Below, one piece after another: positions 45,483 to 58,235 of a stretch of DNA of 64,000 nt (its first letter is position 1; each line of letters starts with the position of its first letter). Both the position numbers and the translations under genes were made by a program. The notes beneath the pieces are model-generated. The model worked only from the letters and a program-made list of their open reading frames with translations. It searched no databases and had not been told where the DNA came from. Source of the DNA: Euborellia annulipes (Eukaryota > Arthropoda > Insecta > Dermaptera > Anisolabididae); contig JAKCPI010015653.1 in NCBI GenBank assembly GCA_023213315.1, positions 1-64,000 on the forward strand. The letters run 5' to 3'.

Positions 45483-45746
45483 CAGTGTTTTCCAAACTTT
45501 ATGTTACCACGCCTCCCTTAAAAATAATTAATCTTCTGACGCCTCTCCCCCCCCCCCCCATTTTATAAAATAATACAAAAACAAAAATTTTTAATGCTAA
45601 AAAATATAAATTTATATAACAATATATTTTTTTTTATTTATTCTTATTTATATTAAAACTAGCAATCATTTGGAAAATTGGTCCTGGTGGCCAATATTCG
45701 CGCCTCCCCTTAGAATAGTCCGCGCCTCACAGTTTGGAAAACGCTG
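45483..45746. mobile_element. hAT-type MITE, 264 bp
   Basis: Ends cagtgttttccaaact and agtttggaaaacgctg (15 of 16). The flanking octamers gtataaag and gtatatgg match at 6 of 8, so the insertion is old. It contains a 14-bp C run. Confidence 0.8.
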
Positions 45747-45789
45747 GTATATGGGTATTTTATGGCTGGTGGAATTTGTATCAGGAACG

Positions 45790-45950
45790 AAAGTTAGAAG
45801 AAAACGCAAACAGAATTTTTTCTTTAATCAAAGCCATCTTCGGAGCTGTTAGTGGTCATCCGAGGATGGCTTTGACCAAGGCCGAAACGTAAGCTGTTAA
45901 AATATATTTTTAAAGAAAAAATTCTGGCTTCGTTTTTTCTAACTTTAATT
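45790..45950. repeat. Foldback element with stem-GAAA motif
   Basis: Arms gttagaagaaaacgcaaaca...tttcttta and taaagaaaaaattctg...ttctaac flank a centre with aaagccatcttcgg and gaggatggctttg (a second inner inverted repeat). The motif gatggctttgaccaaggccg then aaacg lies at 45865-45889. Confidence 0.7.
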
Positions 45951-45984
45951 TCTCAAATCTTATTTTCACCTCCTAGGGGGGATT

Positions 45985-46155
45985 GAACTTAAACAGACAC
46001 ACAGACAGACCATGTAGGGAAAACCATTTTTTGGGGAGTCTCAAAACGTGTATATCCATCAAAGTCTCGATATCAAATTTTTGACATGAATCCAATACTT
46101 TCTATATATACAGTATATATAGGCCTATATGTATATTAACTAAGAGAAAATAAAA
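45985..46155 (+). mobile_element. Hairpin-family element, 3' part
   Basis: cagacagaccatgt, aaacgtgtatatccatcaaa, tctcgatatcaaatttttga, catgaatccaatactttct and a TA-rich palindrome. The 5' hairpin half is missing. Confidence 0.65.
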
Positions 46156-46732
46156 ATTCAAATCCGAATTGAGATTAGTTCATTATACAAAAAGATGCGG
46201 TAACTCACCCCAGTAAAATTCTAAGTATAATCATATCTTACTTTTCTACCTAATGAAAAAAATCCCTACAAAATTCTGCAAGGGATTCGATGGGTTCCTA
46301 AGTTAGCCAGTGTTATTATTATCTGTTTATGAGAGATTCGAAATCTTCAAAAATTAATTCCGCCCCAGTAATAAGAAATTTTAGAATGATATTAAAATGT
46401 TTCTACCCCACTATGCTATTTGCTAAATATTGAATATAAATTTTAGCTCAAACGGAATGCACTTATTTTTTAGTAATAATATTAAAAAACATGAATATCT
46501 TTGTGCATTTTAGGGGATGGGGCATTAACCCCCCTGGTTAATGCCTTCATACCTCCCCCCCCTTAAGGAAATGCGAGTCTTCACCGCGAAATTACTCTCA
46601 AAATAATTTGAATACATTTATAAATAAATATTTTAATTTTAATTTTATTTTGAAATTATTTTATTTTAATTTTCAACCCTTAATCCACCCCTGTGTAAAA
46701 ATATATTAAGAAAATATGATTAACAAAAATAT

Positions 46733-47518
46733 AGGCCATATAGAAAGAATTGAGTGTGAATGAGAAAAAGTGTGAGTGTTTAAAAAAAATAAATAAATAA
46801 AATAATAAACCAATTTTTTTTCAATGACACCTGCACTCCCCCTCTCCGTTTCAACAGCTTATAATCACCCTCTACCCTTAGTGAAATACAAAATATTTAA
46901 TTTCATATTCAAAAGAATCGTTTTTCGCAGTCAAATTATTTGTTTCTATCATTTTTTTTTCAACGATAAAATGCATAATAATTACCTTTAATAAGACTCT
47001 CAAGAGGGTGTGCTGGCTGACGGGGTGGTCAGGGTGGATTACACTATATTAATTATTCACTTTTATTCACTTAAAACACATATAAGAAAGAGAGCAGCTG
47101 GTGCGCCTGCCAGCAGACCACTCTCTCGACTGAACGAGACTTGTCTTTCTCTCTTTGTTTTGAAATAAAATAGATCAAAATAACAATTCCCTTTTTATTA
47201 AAAGTAAAAAAATACATTTTGCTCTAATCTAACTATATTTAGAGATGGAAAAAAATCTCAACAAGTGATTTGGAATATTCCAAGGCCTTTCTTAAATAAT
47301 CAACCCTTCATCCCCCCTAATCAAAATAATAATCAACGCTATTTTTTTTTTTTGAATGATTTTTATTTATTTGGCTTCGATTTAGCTAAAAAAAAATTAA
47401 AAAAACATTTTTTTAAATTTTTTAACCCCTAATCAAATCTTTTTTTTAAACAGACACACTTTTTTCTCATTCACACACACTTTCACACAGTCTTTTCGGC
47501 AACTTAGGCCATATAAGA
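46733..47518. mobile_element. Foldback element about 0.8 kb
   Basis: Arms ggccatatagaaagaattga, gtgaatgagaaaaagtgtga at the left and cacactttcacacagtcttt, ggccatat at the right are inverted. The centre holds a GC-richer block (46982-47160) whose minus strand ends in a donor-like attaaag/gtaatt. The block contains an initiator-like ttcagtcg. Confidence 0.6.
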
Positions 47519-47746
47519 CTATTTACGATAACCGTTATTAAGAATATATATATATGTTGGTGACCAGGCATTCTTATTTAAACCATTTGAAATCCAATCT
47601 AAATAAATAAAATAATTAACAATGCTATCGCCTTCAGCGAGCTTCGCGACTAGTCAGAAAAAAATTAAAACCCTGAAAAACTTCCCTGGATCCGCCTTTG
47701 TGTTTTACACATAGTATAATTTTCTAGAATGAGTCTTACTTTAGGC

Positions 47747-47960
47747 CAGTGGTTTCCAAACTTTATGTTACAACGCCTTCCTTAAAAATATTTAATCGTA
47801 TGACCCCCCCCCCCCCATACTAAAAAATATAAATTTATATAAAAATATTTTTTTATTTATTCATATTTATTATTTTAATTAAAAACTCCGTCCCAGAATA
47901 TTCTAAATTTTATTATTTTAGCAATCATTTGGAAAAGTGATCTTATTTATGAGAAAAAAA
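47747..47960 (+). mobile_element. Truncated hAT MITE, left end only
   Basis: cagtggtttccaaactttat, then gttacaacgccttcc and a C run, closely follow the left part of the 45483 element and then diverge. No right terminus is present. Confidence 0.7.
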
Positions 47961-48011
47961 TTGAGGTATAGACAAAAATTTTTTTTTGTGATCTACGTCC
48001 AGTAGTAGACC

Positions 48012-48189
48012 CAGTGGCGGATTACCCACTAGACACGTGCCTAGGGGCTCCGGTATAGAAGGGGCCCCAAAATTTAAAAATATATTTTTGTAAATATTAA
48101 ATTTTTATTTAAAAAATATTTTCTGAACCGAACTATACCAAATATGGACCATGTTTTGCATAAAGGAACCAAGGCTTAATCCGCCACTG
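48012..48189. mobile_element. hAT-like MITE, 178 bp
   Basis: Ends cagtggcggatta and taatccgccactg are perfectly inverted for 13 bp. The flanking octamers are not alike, so the target duplication has decayed or the ends are slightly different. Confidence 0.7.
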
Positions 48190-48867
48190 TGTGGATTATG
48201 AAAATAATTTTTTCCTTACTGATTATAAAAAATAAAATTCCCGTACATTACAAATATCGATGTTACTTCGGTTTAAAAAAAATATATTTAAATTTAATTG
48301 TAATCTTTTTTTCTATAGTAAAATTTTCTTAAAGACTTTTTTATCATATAAAAAGTGAATTATTATATGATTTTTATGTATAATAAAAAAATTCGTGAAG
48401 TTATAAAATATATTCAAGATTAGTTTTATCTTTTAACAAAATATTCATATTTATGGCTTTTATATAATAAAAGAAATCAATATCATTTTCAAGGTGAATT
48501 GAAAGATTTTTATCTCTTAAGTAAAAGGGTTAGGCTGTATCGGAACGCAGTAGCGTAATTTATAATACGCGAACTTGGCTTTTCTTCTTCCTTTCTAGTG
48601 AGCGGCACTTTTATATTCGATCACGAGATGCTCTTTTAGTCGAGATCTTTATAGGGCCTACATATATACGAGTGAGTGTCAAAAATAACTTTTTTTTATT
48701 AGAAAATTCTGATTACTTTTATTCAAATTCCATTACAGATCTTCAAATTAATCCCCCTCGGATTGAAGGTGCCATTAAGAAAGAAAATTGCAACAGAAAG
48801 ACTACATCTTGCTCAAATGGGATCCTTCCTCAGGATAATGCACATCGCGCATCAGAACTCAAGAAAC

Positions 48868-48955
48868 AATCACTGAATTAGACATCCCCCTTATTAACTG
48901 AACCTGGCGCCAATCACTGAATTAGACATCCCCCTTATTCACTGGGCCTGGCGCC
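48868..48955. repeat. 44-bp tandem duplication
   Basis: Two adjacent 44-bp units beginning aatcactgaattagac and ending cctggcgcc differ at three positions. The 69-codon plus-strand frame that ends here is not recognisable. Confidence 0.9.
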
Positions 48956-48959
48956 GTGT

Positions 48960-51900
48960 GACTTTCCATTATTTCCTGGAGTGAAAAAAGAACTTCGGGG
49001 TCGTCATTTTCAGAGTGATCGAGAGCTAAACAACAAAATTTCGGGTGTACCTAACAGACTATCAAAAAGGGGTTTCAGGGAGTGTTTTGAACAATGGACT
49101 GAACGCTATAATCGTTGTATTTTAACCGAAGGAAGGTCTGTAATGCACTTTGAATAAAAGTAAGCAGAATTTTCTAGTAAAAATTGACACCTCCTCGAAT
49201 TTAGATAAATGCATTATTATAAGGTAAATAAAAACACTACTCAAGTTGTTTTTTTTTACAATACCAATGGTAAAAAATGAATCATAAAATGTTTTCAAGT
49301 ATTTAAAGAATTTTATATTAAAAAGAATCATTAGTTTGTTTTAAACGAATATTTCGGAAAACAAGCAAAAAATTGATTTGACTTAGGTAAAAAAGAAATT
49401 TTATAGATTTTGTTGCAAAAAAAAAAAAAATTTAAACAAAAATAACGCTAGGATGCGATGGTTCTGTTTTTCTAACTTTCTTAACTGATTCTTATGTAAA
49501 TATTTTTGTGCGTTGATTTCAAAAATCAAGATGGTTTTTCACTATATCTCTAAACGTAAATAAAGAAATTTATGAAAAATATATTAAATCTATTAATTTG
49601 AAGAAAAGTTTTTAATCAAAATCTCTATTATTACAATAAACTAGTGGGGATTTAAAAAATATTTACAAAAAATTGTGGAATTAATCACAAATTAAAATTA
49701 AATTTGAAATTGTTAAAAATTATTTACTAATAAAATATATATCAATTTCTTCTGGTTTAATTTGTGCATAATGCTATTTTTCTCGGAAAAATAAAGTAAC
49801 GAATGATTAAAAATGACCAGGTTGATATTCTTTAAAAAAATTCACATAATTATAATTCTATTTCCTAAATGAATCCTAAAGAAATCAAAGGAAAAAAACC
49901 TGTCTCCTAATTTAACCCAAGAACCGATAAAAATTTTTTCAGCCAAGTTCACCGTTTAACTAACAGCTCAAATCAAATTTTATAAGAAATTTTTTCTTAT
50001 AAACAAGGATTTTGTTTTTTTAAATTTTTCGTCAATTTCTTTAAATTCATCATAAAGAAAAAAAAAAGATAATTTTTTGTAATCAGAACACAAAAATATA
50101 TCTAAAAGTTGAAATTGCCTTTATAATTAAAAAAATGAATAAAAGCAATTTAATTAAATTTATAGAAGTTTATAGATATTTTAATAAAACAAATTTACAT
50201 AAAATAATATGGTTAAGTTAGTGAAATTTATTCTATGCATGAATTAACTGAAATTGAATTCAATTTCATTAGGTTAAGAAGTCAAAGGAGTATGAAGATT
50301 TTATTAAATTCCAATTTTACTAGATATATATAATAAAAAAGAAAAGAATTCAATCCGAGGGATTTACATAAATAAAATCTTATATAACGTATGTTGATAT
50401 TAAATTTCCTTTTTAATTTCAAATCTAGATCTTTGAGAATAACCATTTAAAAAATGCGTTTTTTTTAAGGGACTCCGTTGATTATAATATATTATCCGAA
50501 TAAATATTCATATTTTTGTATGTTTCAGGGTGAATTATTTTATTTTGCTGGAATATCAGTTTTTTTTTTTTTATATTTTAAATTGTAAATAATATCTAAA
50601 TATTAATAAAATTAGAAAAAAATAATAAAAATCATTTTTTTTTTTTTTTTTTCGAAAAACAGCCTATATCTATAATATACCCAAATTTTTTTAGAGATAA
50701 AAGCGAATAAAGTTATTCAGTAATTTGTCGAATAAACAAGATATCCATTTGACCGATTGCTTACAATTATTTTTATTTTTTGAAATTGTATGTAGATCAA
50801 TATTTTAAAGAGCGCGCGAGGATTATGAAAAAAAAAAATAGTATTTTTCTCTATAAAGTCAATCGAGCAAGAAATGATATGTTTTGTTTGAGGTCGATAG
50901 CTTCAAAATTGTGGCCATTAAAACCATTCAAAATTGGGTCGATTCAAAATCAGCACCTCGAGATGCGATTCTCAAGTAAAACGCACTGATAGTCCGAGAA
51001 AATAATGCGAAAATTTATATTCAAAATACTTTCTATTTCATTCTAAGTAAATAAATAATAAGAAATTTCAAAATTTTTGTCAATAAATTTTAACGATCGT
51101 GAGAGATGGTGAAAGCCTTTTAAGCAAGAAATTGATTTTATAAATTTTTTATAATATTCTTAACGTCATTTTTATTAAAAAAGGGTTATATTCAATAAAT
51201 TTCTATTATTATATTCGCCTATTTAAATTAAAAATGAGTAAAAAAAAATTTAATTTCCTTTTTTTTTTACTTTAGATATATCATTTTTTAATTTAACCGC
51301 TCAAGTCACAAGCAACTCGTAAAGGTGAGTTATAGAGTTCAAGCAAGATGTAACAATTTAGTATGTGCTTCCATAAAATTTCTCAATTAAAGTGTTATTT
51401 CTCTCTTGGTATTAAAAAAAAAAATAGCCTGGCACCCCTACTAACTACTGGTTGACGTCAGTCTATTGTTTTATTTTTTTGTTTAAAAAAGAGTTTTAAT
51501 TTTAATATCGAAAAAGCTCTTTGGAAATACACAAAATTTACTGCTTCAATTTCTTGGTAAAACAAATGAAGGCTGGCGTTAAGAGAGAATAGTTGATAGG
51601 AAATGATTTTTTTTTCCATTAACAGAAAAGATCATAAATCCAGTGAGATTATCCTTTTATCATTCATTGACATCCGGGAAATATTTATGTGATAATTACT
51701 TAAATATAAGATGTGGGCGAATTTAAAGTAAATAAGATCAATAGAAGAAGGTAAGTTAATTTATTTATAAGTAAAATGAAGGGTATTTTATTGCGTAGGA
51801 GTTTCGTGATAAATTCTTACTGGTGCAATTAGACTCTAGTACGCAGGTCACTTTACTAGTGTATCAATATTATCTCACCGCACAGTGGTAACCGTACCAT

Positions 51901-51980
51901 CAAAGTCAAAGAGAGTCAGTAAGTTGATGATTACACACTCTCCTTCATTCGACTATAGAGAAAGCAATAATTATCCTATC
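48960..51980. other. AT-rich intronic interval, no gene seen
   Basis: No supported frame. A gaggtcgatagcttcaaaat block (50890-50910) is the reverse complement of one inside the TTAA MITE at 54756, so a relative of that element lies here without clear ends. Confidence 0.5.
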
Positions 51981-52060
51981 TATTGACAAAAAAAAAACGT
52001 GTATATCCACCTAGACATCGAATTTTTGACATAATCGCAATACTTTTTACTATATATTAC

Positions 52061-53254
52061 CAGAGATGGGCAGTAACGAAAATACATGTATTTGAAATAC
52101 GTATTTTCGTTACATTCTATATTTTGTATCAAGATACATTTTCCCAAAGAATCTTGTAACTTGTGTCGACAATACATTTTACACCTCAAAAAGTATATTA
52201 AAATTAAATATACAAATTAAACACTAGGTTATTTGTTTCAAAGGTTAGACAATTCCTTGTCATCATCAGAAGTAATCATCATCATTAGAATGTAATCACT
52301 TTTGATGATGACAAGGAATTGTCGAAATGCGTATCAAGTGTTAATTTTTTAATTAATAAAACCTTTGAAATAAATAACCTAGTGTTTAATTTGTATATTT
52401 AATTTTAATTTACAAAATGTTTCAACGAGAACCAACGGTCAAAAGTTTAAATCTTCTCAAAAAGTATTTTGAAAATACATGAAAATACAAAATACTTTTT
52501 AAAATATTAATTTCTGTTTTTTATTTCACCTGGCTGACTCCATTCTGATGTTAAAAATTATTATTTTAGAAAACTCTATAAATTTATTTAATTAGTTAAA
52601 GAGAAGAGGATTTCACCTAGAATGTGAAGAGAGATTTTATTTATATTATTTATATACCACTATAGGCATCATCAGCCTTCTAAGAATTCATAGGTGGTAA
52701 AACGTCCCGAATAAAGAGTTTTATATAAATAAAAGCTCTCTCCACATTTGGCTGAAATCCACTTCTCTTTAATTAAATAAATGTATAGAGTTTTCTAAAA
52801 TAATAATTTTTAACATCAAGGAGTCAGCCAGGTGAAATAAAAAACAGTATTTTGTATTTTCATATATTTTCAAAATACTTTTAAAATGTATTGTCGATAC
52901 AAGTTACAAGATACTTTGGGACAATGTATCTTGATTCAAAATATAGAATGTAACGAAAAAATCTTTAATTAATTTCATCGACAGCCACACACTGCTTTCA
53001 AATTTAATTCACTTCATTTATGTAGATTGATTCTGGGTTTCGTATTAATAATAAAGATTATTTTAAAAATTTTCATACATTTACTTAAAAAATTATATAA
53101 AAAAATGTATTTTGTATTTGAAATAAGTATTTTCAAAATACTATTTTGTATCAAGATACATTATTTCAAGTATTTTGTCTTTTGTAACGAAAATAGACAT
53201 TTTCAAAGTATTTTGTATTTGAAATACTTTTTAAAAGTATTTTGCCCAACTCTG
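52061..53254. mobile_element. Non-autonomous hAT element, 1.2 kb, internally palindromic
   Basis: Ends cagagatgggca and tgcccaactctg, with a perfect 8-bp duplication tatattac (52053-52060 and 53255-53262). The interior is a set of nested inverted repeats: tacattctatattttgta / attcaaaatatagaatgta arms, a foldback at 52205-52432 and another at about 52455-52870 (actggctgactcc-type arms). No transposase frame. The plus-strand 85-codon frame at its right edge is repeat-derived. Confidence 0.9.
52205..52432. repeat. Foldback inside the hAT element
   Basis: Arms aattaaatatacaaattaaa...caaaggtt and aacctttgaaataaataacc...tttaatttt surround two copies of gacaaggaattgtc, preceded by tgatga. One copy continues to gaaatgcg. 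Confidence 0.8.
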
Positions 53255-53634
53255 TATATTACATATATAGGTAAAAGAAAGTAAACTTTATTTTTTTAGA
53301 AATATAAAATACTTCTTTTTGCAAGCTATGGTTTTTATTTCCTTCAAATAATTGAAGAGTAGAACAATAAAAATTTACGTAAAAAAAAAAAATGAAGTAG
53401 TTAATTAGAATGGATTTTTTTAAATCAAGTTCTGTTGGTTGCCTAACTATCGGGGGTCATCTATTAGAGCTCACGATCTCTTCGTCTTTAATAAACTAAA
53501 ACGATTAATTAATTTGATTGGGAAAATGCTTTTTATGACACTTTAAAAAAAATTTGTAAATACAAAAAATATGTAAAGTTAAGTATATTTTTATTTTTGA
53601 AATTTATGGGATAATATCCTTAATAAATCAAAAA

Positions 53635-53695
53635 CTATATATCAAAAATACTTTCTCTCTATATATTTCATATGTAGAGTAAGAGAAAGTAAAAA
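53635..53695 (+). repeat. Hairpin-family terminal palindrome
   Basis: atactttctctctatatatt, then catatgtagagtaagagaaa: the 3' end signature without the body. Confidence 0.6.
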
Positions 53696-54240
53696 TATAT
53701 TTAATCGAATATTGTTTTAATAATTTAAATTACTGGAATGACACTCAAGTTCAAGTCCAAAAAAAGGTCAAGTAAAGAAAAAGGTTAATATAAAAAAATT
53801 TCAGTGATATCGATATTTCAGACAAAAATAAGTCTGACATTTTTAAAAATAGAATCGATGATTTTAAAATTTCTTATGTGAAAAGATTTATGGAAATTAA
53901 AACCATAATACTAATCGTATTAATAAAATTAAAAAATAAAGGTATTGTGAAAATTTATTCAACAATTCGGCCAAAAAATATGTCATGGTCTATTAATTTA
54001 TTAGAGAGATGTAAAAAGTTTGAAAACCACAACAAATAATTTTAGTTGAATTGTTTTTGAAGAATTTTCATTAAATCATAAATAAATTATTCAAATTGTG
54101 TCACACAAAATATTACTAACTAAATTACACCTTAATTATAAATAATTAATAAACTTTTTGAAAACCCTCCCACGCCGAGGACCTCAAAAAAGAGGCATTA
54201 ATCAAACATATAATCTCAGAACTATTATTATTATAAATAT

Positions 54241-54268
54241 ATGATGATGATGATGATGATGATGATGA
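54241..54268. repeat. (GAT)n microsatellite
   Basis: About nine consecutive gat/atg units close to the 54379 exon. Confidence 0.95.
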
Positions 54269-54300
54269 AATGTATGATACGTAATGGGGATATGGATTTA

Positions 54301-54540
<240 letters not shown>

Positions 54541-54755
54541 TTAATTGGTTTATGGGTTCATTTTAATGGATAAGATCATGCGTTAGACTTAAGAATGAGA
54601 ACGATCTAATTAATATTAAAGTCACTCGGGGTTTTCGGAACTTCAGAAATTTTATTAGGTAGCCTAATTGAAAAGCTTTTGCTAATTGTTCAATTCAAGA
54701 AGGCAAGTAAGTCAAAATTTGTACAGGATGAAAATTGATAAGGTTTGTATTTTAA

Positions 54756-55152
54756 GGTGCGCGTCTCGGGGTGCTAATTTTGGGAGTTTCCAGCGGCCAC
54801 AATTTTGAAGCTATCGACCTCAAATTTTTTTAAAATTAAAGCTATTTAAAATATCTACAACTTATAGAAGCCCTTTTTTTGATTTTCGAAAAAATAAAAT
54901 TTTTTTTTTAGACTAATCGCATTAAATAAAAGATATTTTTAAAAAATTCGCTCTATAACTTGTAGATAATTAGATTAGTAATCATTGAGTTAAAAAATAA
55001 TTAATTTTTTACCCTTAATTAATTAGCTGGAAACTTTCAAATGAAATGGAATAAATCCCTTGTATTCCTATGGGAAAAACTAACGCCATCTCTTGCCGCC
55101 TAGAGTAACTCGGTAGTTAATCGTGTCCTAACGGTTTTTTGAGACGCGCACC
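54756..55152. mobile_element. TTAA-flanked MITE, 397 bp
   Basis: Ends ggtgcgcgtctc and gagacgcgcacc are perfect inverted repeats, flanked by TTAA on both sides (54752-54755 and 55153-55156). TTAA duplication is the rule for piggyBac; the terminal GG is not the usual piggyBac CC, so the superfamily is left open. Confidence 0.85.
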
Positions 55153-55459
55153 TTAAGTTAATTTCATATAAAATGTTCAGAGTTATTAATTGAAATTAAG
55201 AATTTTATATATAGCGAAACAATCTAGAGATGTATAAAGTAATTGAAAAAAAAATTGAATTTTATCATTAGAGCCCAGATGTTCATGCAAATGCATGTTT
55301 GTAAAGAAATTCTGAAACATTTCCTGAGTATTCGAATCGAAATAACCTATTTGTTCCGAGCATATTTTTTTTTTTTTTTTTTAAGAAATTCCATGCACAA
55401 TGCATTTTTTTTGCCAATTTTTAAGCAAAACAACCTTATTTTTCCATGCAAATTTTAAC

Positions 55460-55909
55460 ATTTTTTTAAATGCAGCCAATTAATTGAGCCTGTATTTAGT
55501 AATAAACACTCTTTATCGGAACGTTTCGACCAGGATCAACCCTGTCATCTTCAGCCTTCAAAGAGCATATTAAAATTTTTTTATACAAAAAATAGAGTTG
55601 TCGTTTTATATTAATTCAAATTATTTGCATTCTATGTCAACTGAATACAATTTTACTTAAAATACCCACAAGTTCAGGTCAATTATTCACTTGACATAGA
55701 ATGCAAATAACTTTCATTAATATAAACAACAACTCTATTTTTTGTATAAAAAATTTGAATATGCTCTTTGAAGGCTGAAGATGGTAGGGTTAATCCCGGC
55801 TGAAACATTGCAATAAAGAGTGTTTATTACCAATTAGAGGCTCAATTAATTGGCTGCATCGTCAACATATCAGCTACAGCAACGTTCCACTATTCAAAAT
55901 TTTTTTAAA
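55460..55909. mobile_element. Foldback element with one-sided tail
   Basis: Arms atgcagccaattaattgagc...aataaacactcttta and its reverse complement end at 55859. A 39-nt tail follows, and an 11-bp direct repeat atttttttaaa (55460-55470 and 55899-55909) flanks the whole. The layout matches the 13814-14301 element although the sequences differ. Both arms hold ctgaagatg...gaaac. Confidence 0.75.
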
Positions 55910-57612
55910 GAAAAAAGCATGTTCATGTTTCTATATTTTTGTATAATTGCCTTTAAAGTCCAATTTATGTGACAAAAATTAAAAATTTTTGAATATTTCA
56001 AACTTTCGCGCTTTACAGGGTGGAAATGTACGGATAAACGTATGTTTTTAAACAGAGAAAATTTAGGGTGTTGTTCATGGTTATAAAAAAAAAATGAAAT
56101 ATAATATAAAATGGGAGTAAATTTGTGATAGAGCATATTTTTAACATTATTTCCCTTAATTGAGCATATTTGATCATTTTATAGTAATGCATGCATATTT
56201 TAAGATTTGATTATGCATGAACATCCGGGCACTATTTACCACATATAAGACTATAGGATACTTGGGTAAATTTCATTGAAGTGAATCATATTTATATAGA
56301 AATTTTTTTGGAGCAGTTTCAAGTAAAAATGACGTCAATGGCCTTTCCAGTAGACTAGTTTGGGCAAGGCATAAATATAAATTAATTAATGTGATCCTCT
56401 ATTTTATTAATTTATATATTCTTTTTAGAATCAAAATGTTTTAGTACAATTTATTATATATAGATTTTTACCCTCATTTCTATATATTGAATAAGTTTTT
56501 TGGCAAGAAAATTGCTCTTTTTACGAACCGGCTTTTCTAAAAAGATTTTCAATTAGTTTAAATTTTTTATTTTTCAAAAATAATCAGGATGCTTTGGTAA
56601 GAAATTGAACAAAAACTGTTGATTAATTATTAGACCCTTTTTTAGTCTTTAGACCTATTAACAGAGTTATAAAGAAGTGATAGTAATGAATAATATATTA
56701 TTGCTTTCATTTCCCAGGAGGGCAATAAATAAAATATATTCGTTTGAAAAAATTGAAAAGAAAATGTAAATAAAAAAATGATAAAAAAAAAAAATATCGA
56801 AATTCAAAATATTTTTAAACTCAAAGAAAAAAGACGAGAAAGGAATTGGAGCATTCAACTTCTGTTGGATTTAAGCTCAAATGTTAAATGAACTAACTTT
56901 GACTATAAATAAACAATTTTTATAAATAAAGGTGAATTCCCTTTCTCTAAAATGGTCTTTTGTATTAAGAATAGAATCGGAATTCTGTAAGTTGTTGTAT
57001 TTGAAATGAAGAATATTCCTTGGTGTTATTTTAAGAATTGATATAATGGATTTGGTTTGTTGAAAATTATGAAAAAAAAAAAAATATGTTCAATAAATTC
57101 CAATCCAATAATAATTGAATTTGTTATTACAACAGTTTGAAAAAAATAAAATTCGATTTTATGTAAAAATTCCAAAAATAGGTCTAACGAATTAATTTTT
57201 CTAAAAAAAAAAAAATGTGTGGTTCAACAGGATGACAATTCGAGACATAATTTCCGGGCAAGAGTTTTTTTTGTACTCAAAAGATATTTAAAAAAAAGGC
57301 TCTTGAAAAAACTTTCAAGAGCTTAATATCTATTCAAGGTCTTTTCATAAAAAAAGATATTTGTCTAGTAGAATAATTAAATCGCAATAGAAAAGATTGA
57401 AATATGCAGCCAAACATGCATTAGAATATTCACAAAATAGACAATAGAAAAAAAAAATTGATGAAAATTTATTAAATTAGGAGTATTGGTGAAATAAGAT
57501 TATTTATGTGAGTTATTAGAGTTTTTCTCTCCCCCTAATAAAAGTAAATTATCCTCAATGACAAAATTTAAATAAAACATAGTGAGTAGAGAGAGCTCAC
57601 TACTATCTAAAT

Positions 57613-58140
57613 CAGGGGTGGCCAAGTCAAGGGCGAATACAAGAGGGGGGGGGGGGTAAAGGGGGGTAATTACCCCCCTGAAATTTGAAAAAAATACTTT
57701 TTTTTCCAAAAAAAATATGTATTTTTAATGTAAAATTTTAAAAATTAATACTTAAAAATTTGATTTATATTTATAATCTGGCAAACAAGTACAGAATGCG
57801 CCTTTAAATTACCGAAATTAAGAAAAAAAATGTGTGCTGTGCAACCAGTCACTCCAGATTACGCCCCCCCCCCCCCCCGAGAAACACCTCTAGATCCGCC
57901 ACTGGGCCAAGTTGCGGCCCACTTTGGAAATGCATCATAACTCCGGCGGGCAGCATATAAAATTAGATATCCCCATATTAGATTTAGACCCACTGGAGAC
58001 ATTTTTTTGAGGTGGAAAAAATAAAATAAATATATTTTGTAAAAGTTTGATGAATTTCGCGGGCCACAAAGATGTTCAAGGCGAAAATAAAAAAATTTTA
58101 AAAAGAAATTTTTGGGGGATTGACCACTCCAGGTTAACAT
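57613..58140. mobile_element. hAT-like relic (caggggtggccaa) interrupted by another
   Basis: caggggtggccaagt at 57613 continues after the nested element at 57913 as tgcggcccactttggaaatg. The same sequence, uninterrupted, is at 58604 (caggggtggccaac...cggccactttggaaatgca). Confidence 0.7.
57628..57904. mobile_element. Nested hAT-type MITE, 277 bp
   Basis: A perfect 8-bp duplication ggccaagt (57620-57627 and 57905-57912) brackets it. The ends caagggcgaatacaagaggg and the reverse complement of cctctagatccgccactg are imperfect terminal repeats. Its interior (57660-57860) is shared with 59950-60150, including a hairpin-family arm. Confidence 0.85.
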
Positions 58141-58235
58141 CTCTTTAGCCGATTTTGTTCAAAAGCTTCGTGTTACGTCTCAGGAGGGTACTTAACTTAA
58201 ATATAAAATCTCAACCTCCTTATATATAGGTAAGA
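58140..58235 (+). repeat. Hairpin-family internal fragment
   Basis: gccgattttgttcaaaagct, gggtacttaacttaaatata and tatataggtaagaga appear in family order with deletions. Confidence 0.65.

Larger units (their letters stand above)
51983..53284 (+). mobile_element. Hairpin-family 3' end split by a hAT element
   Basis: cgtgtatatccacctagaca, tcgaatttttgacataatcg, caatactttttac lie left of the hAT insertion, and catatataggtaaaagaaag lies right of it. Removing 52061-53262 restores a continuous family end. Confidence 0.8.

Noticed and set aside
46505..46695. A further hAT-like element (aggggatggggcatta...aatccacccctg)
   Set aside because: The ends are only loosely inverted and the flanking octamers do not match.
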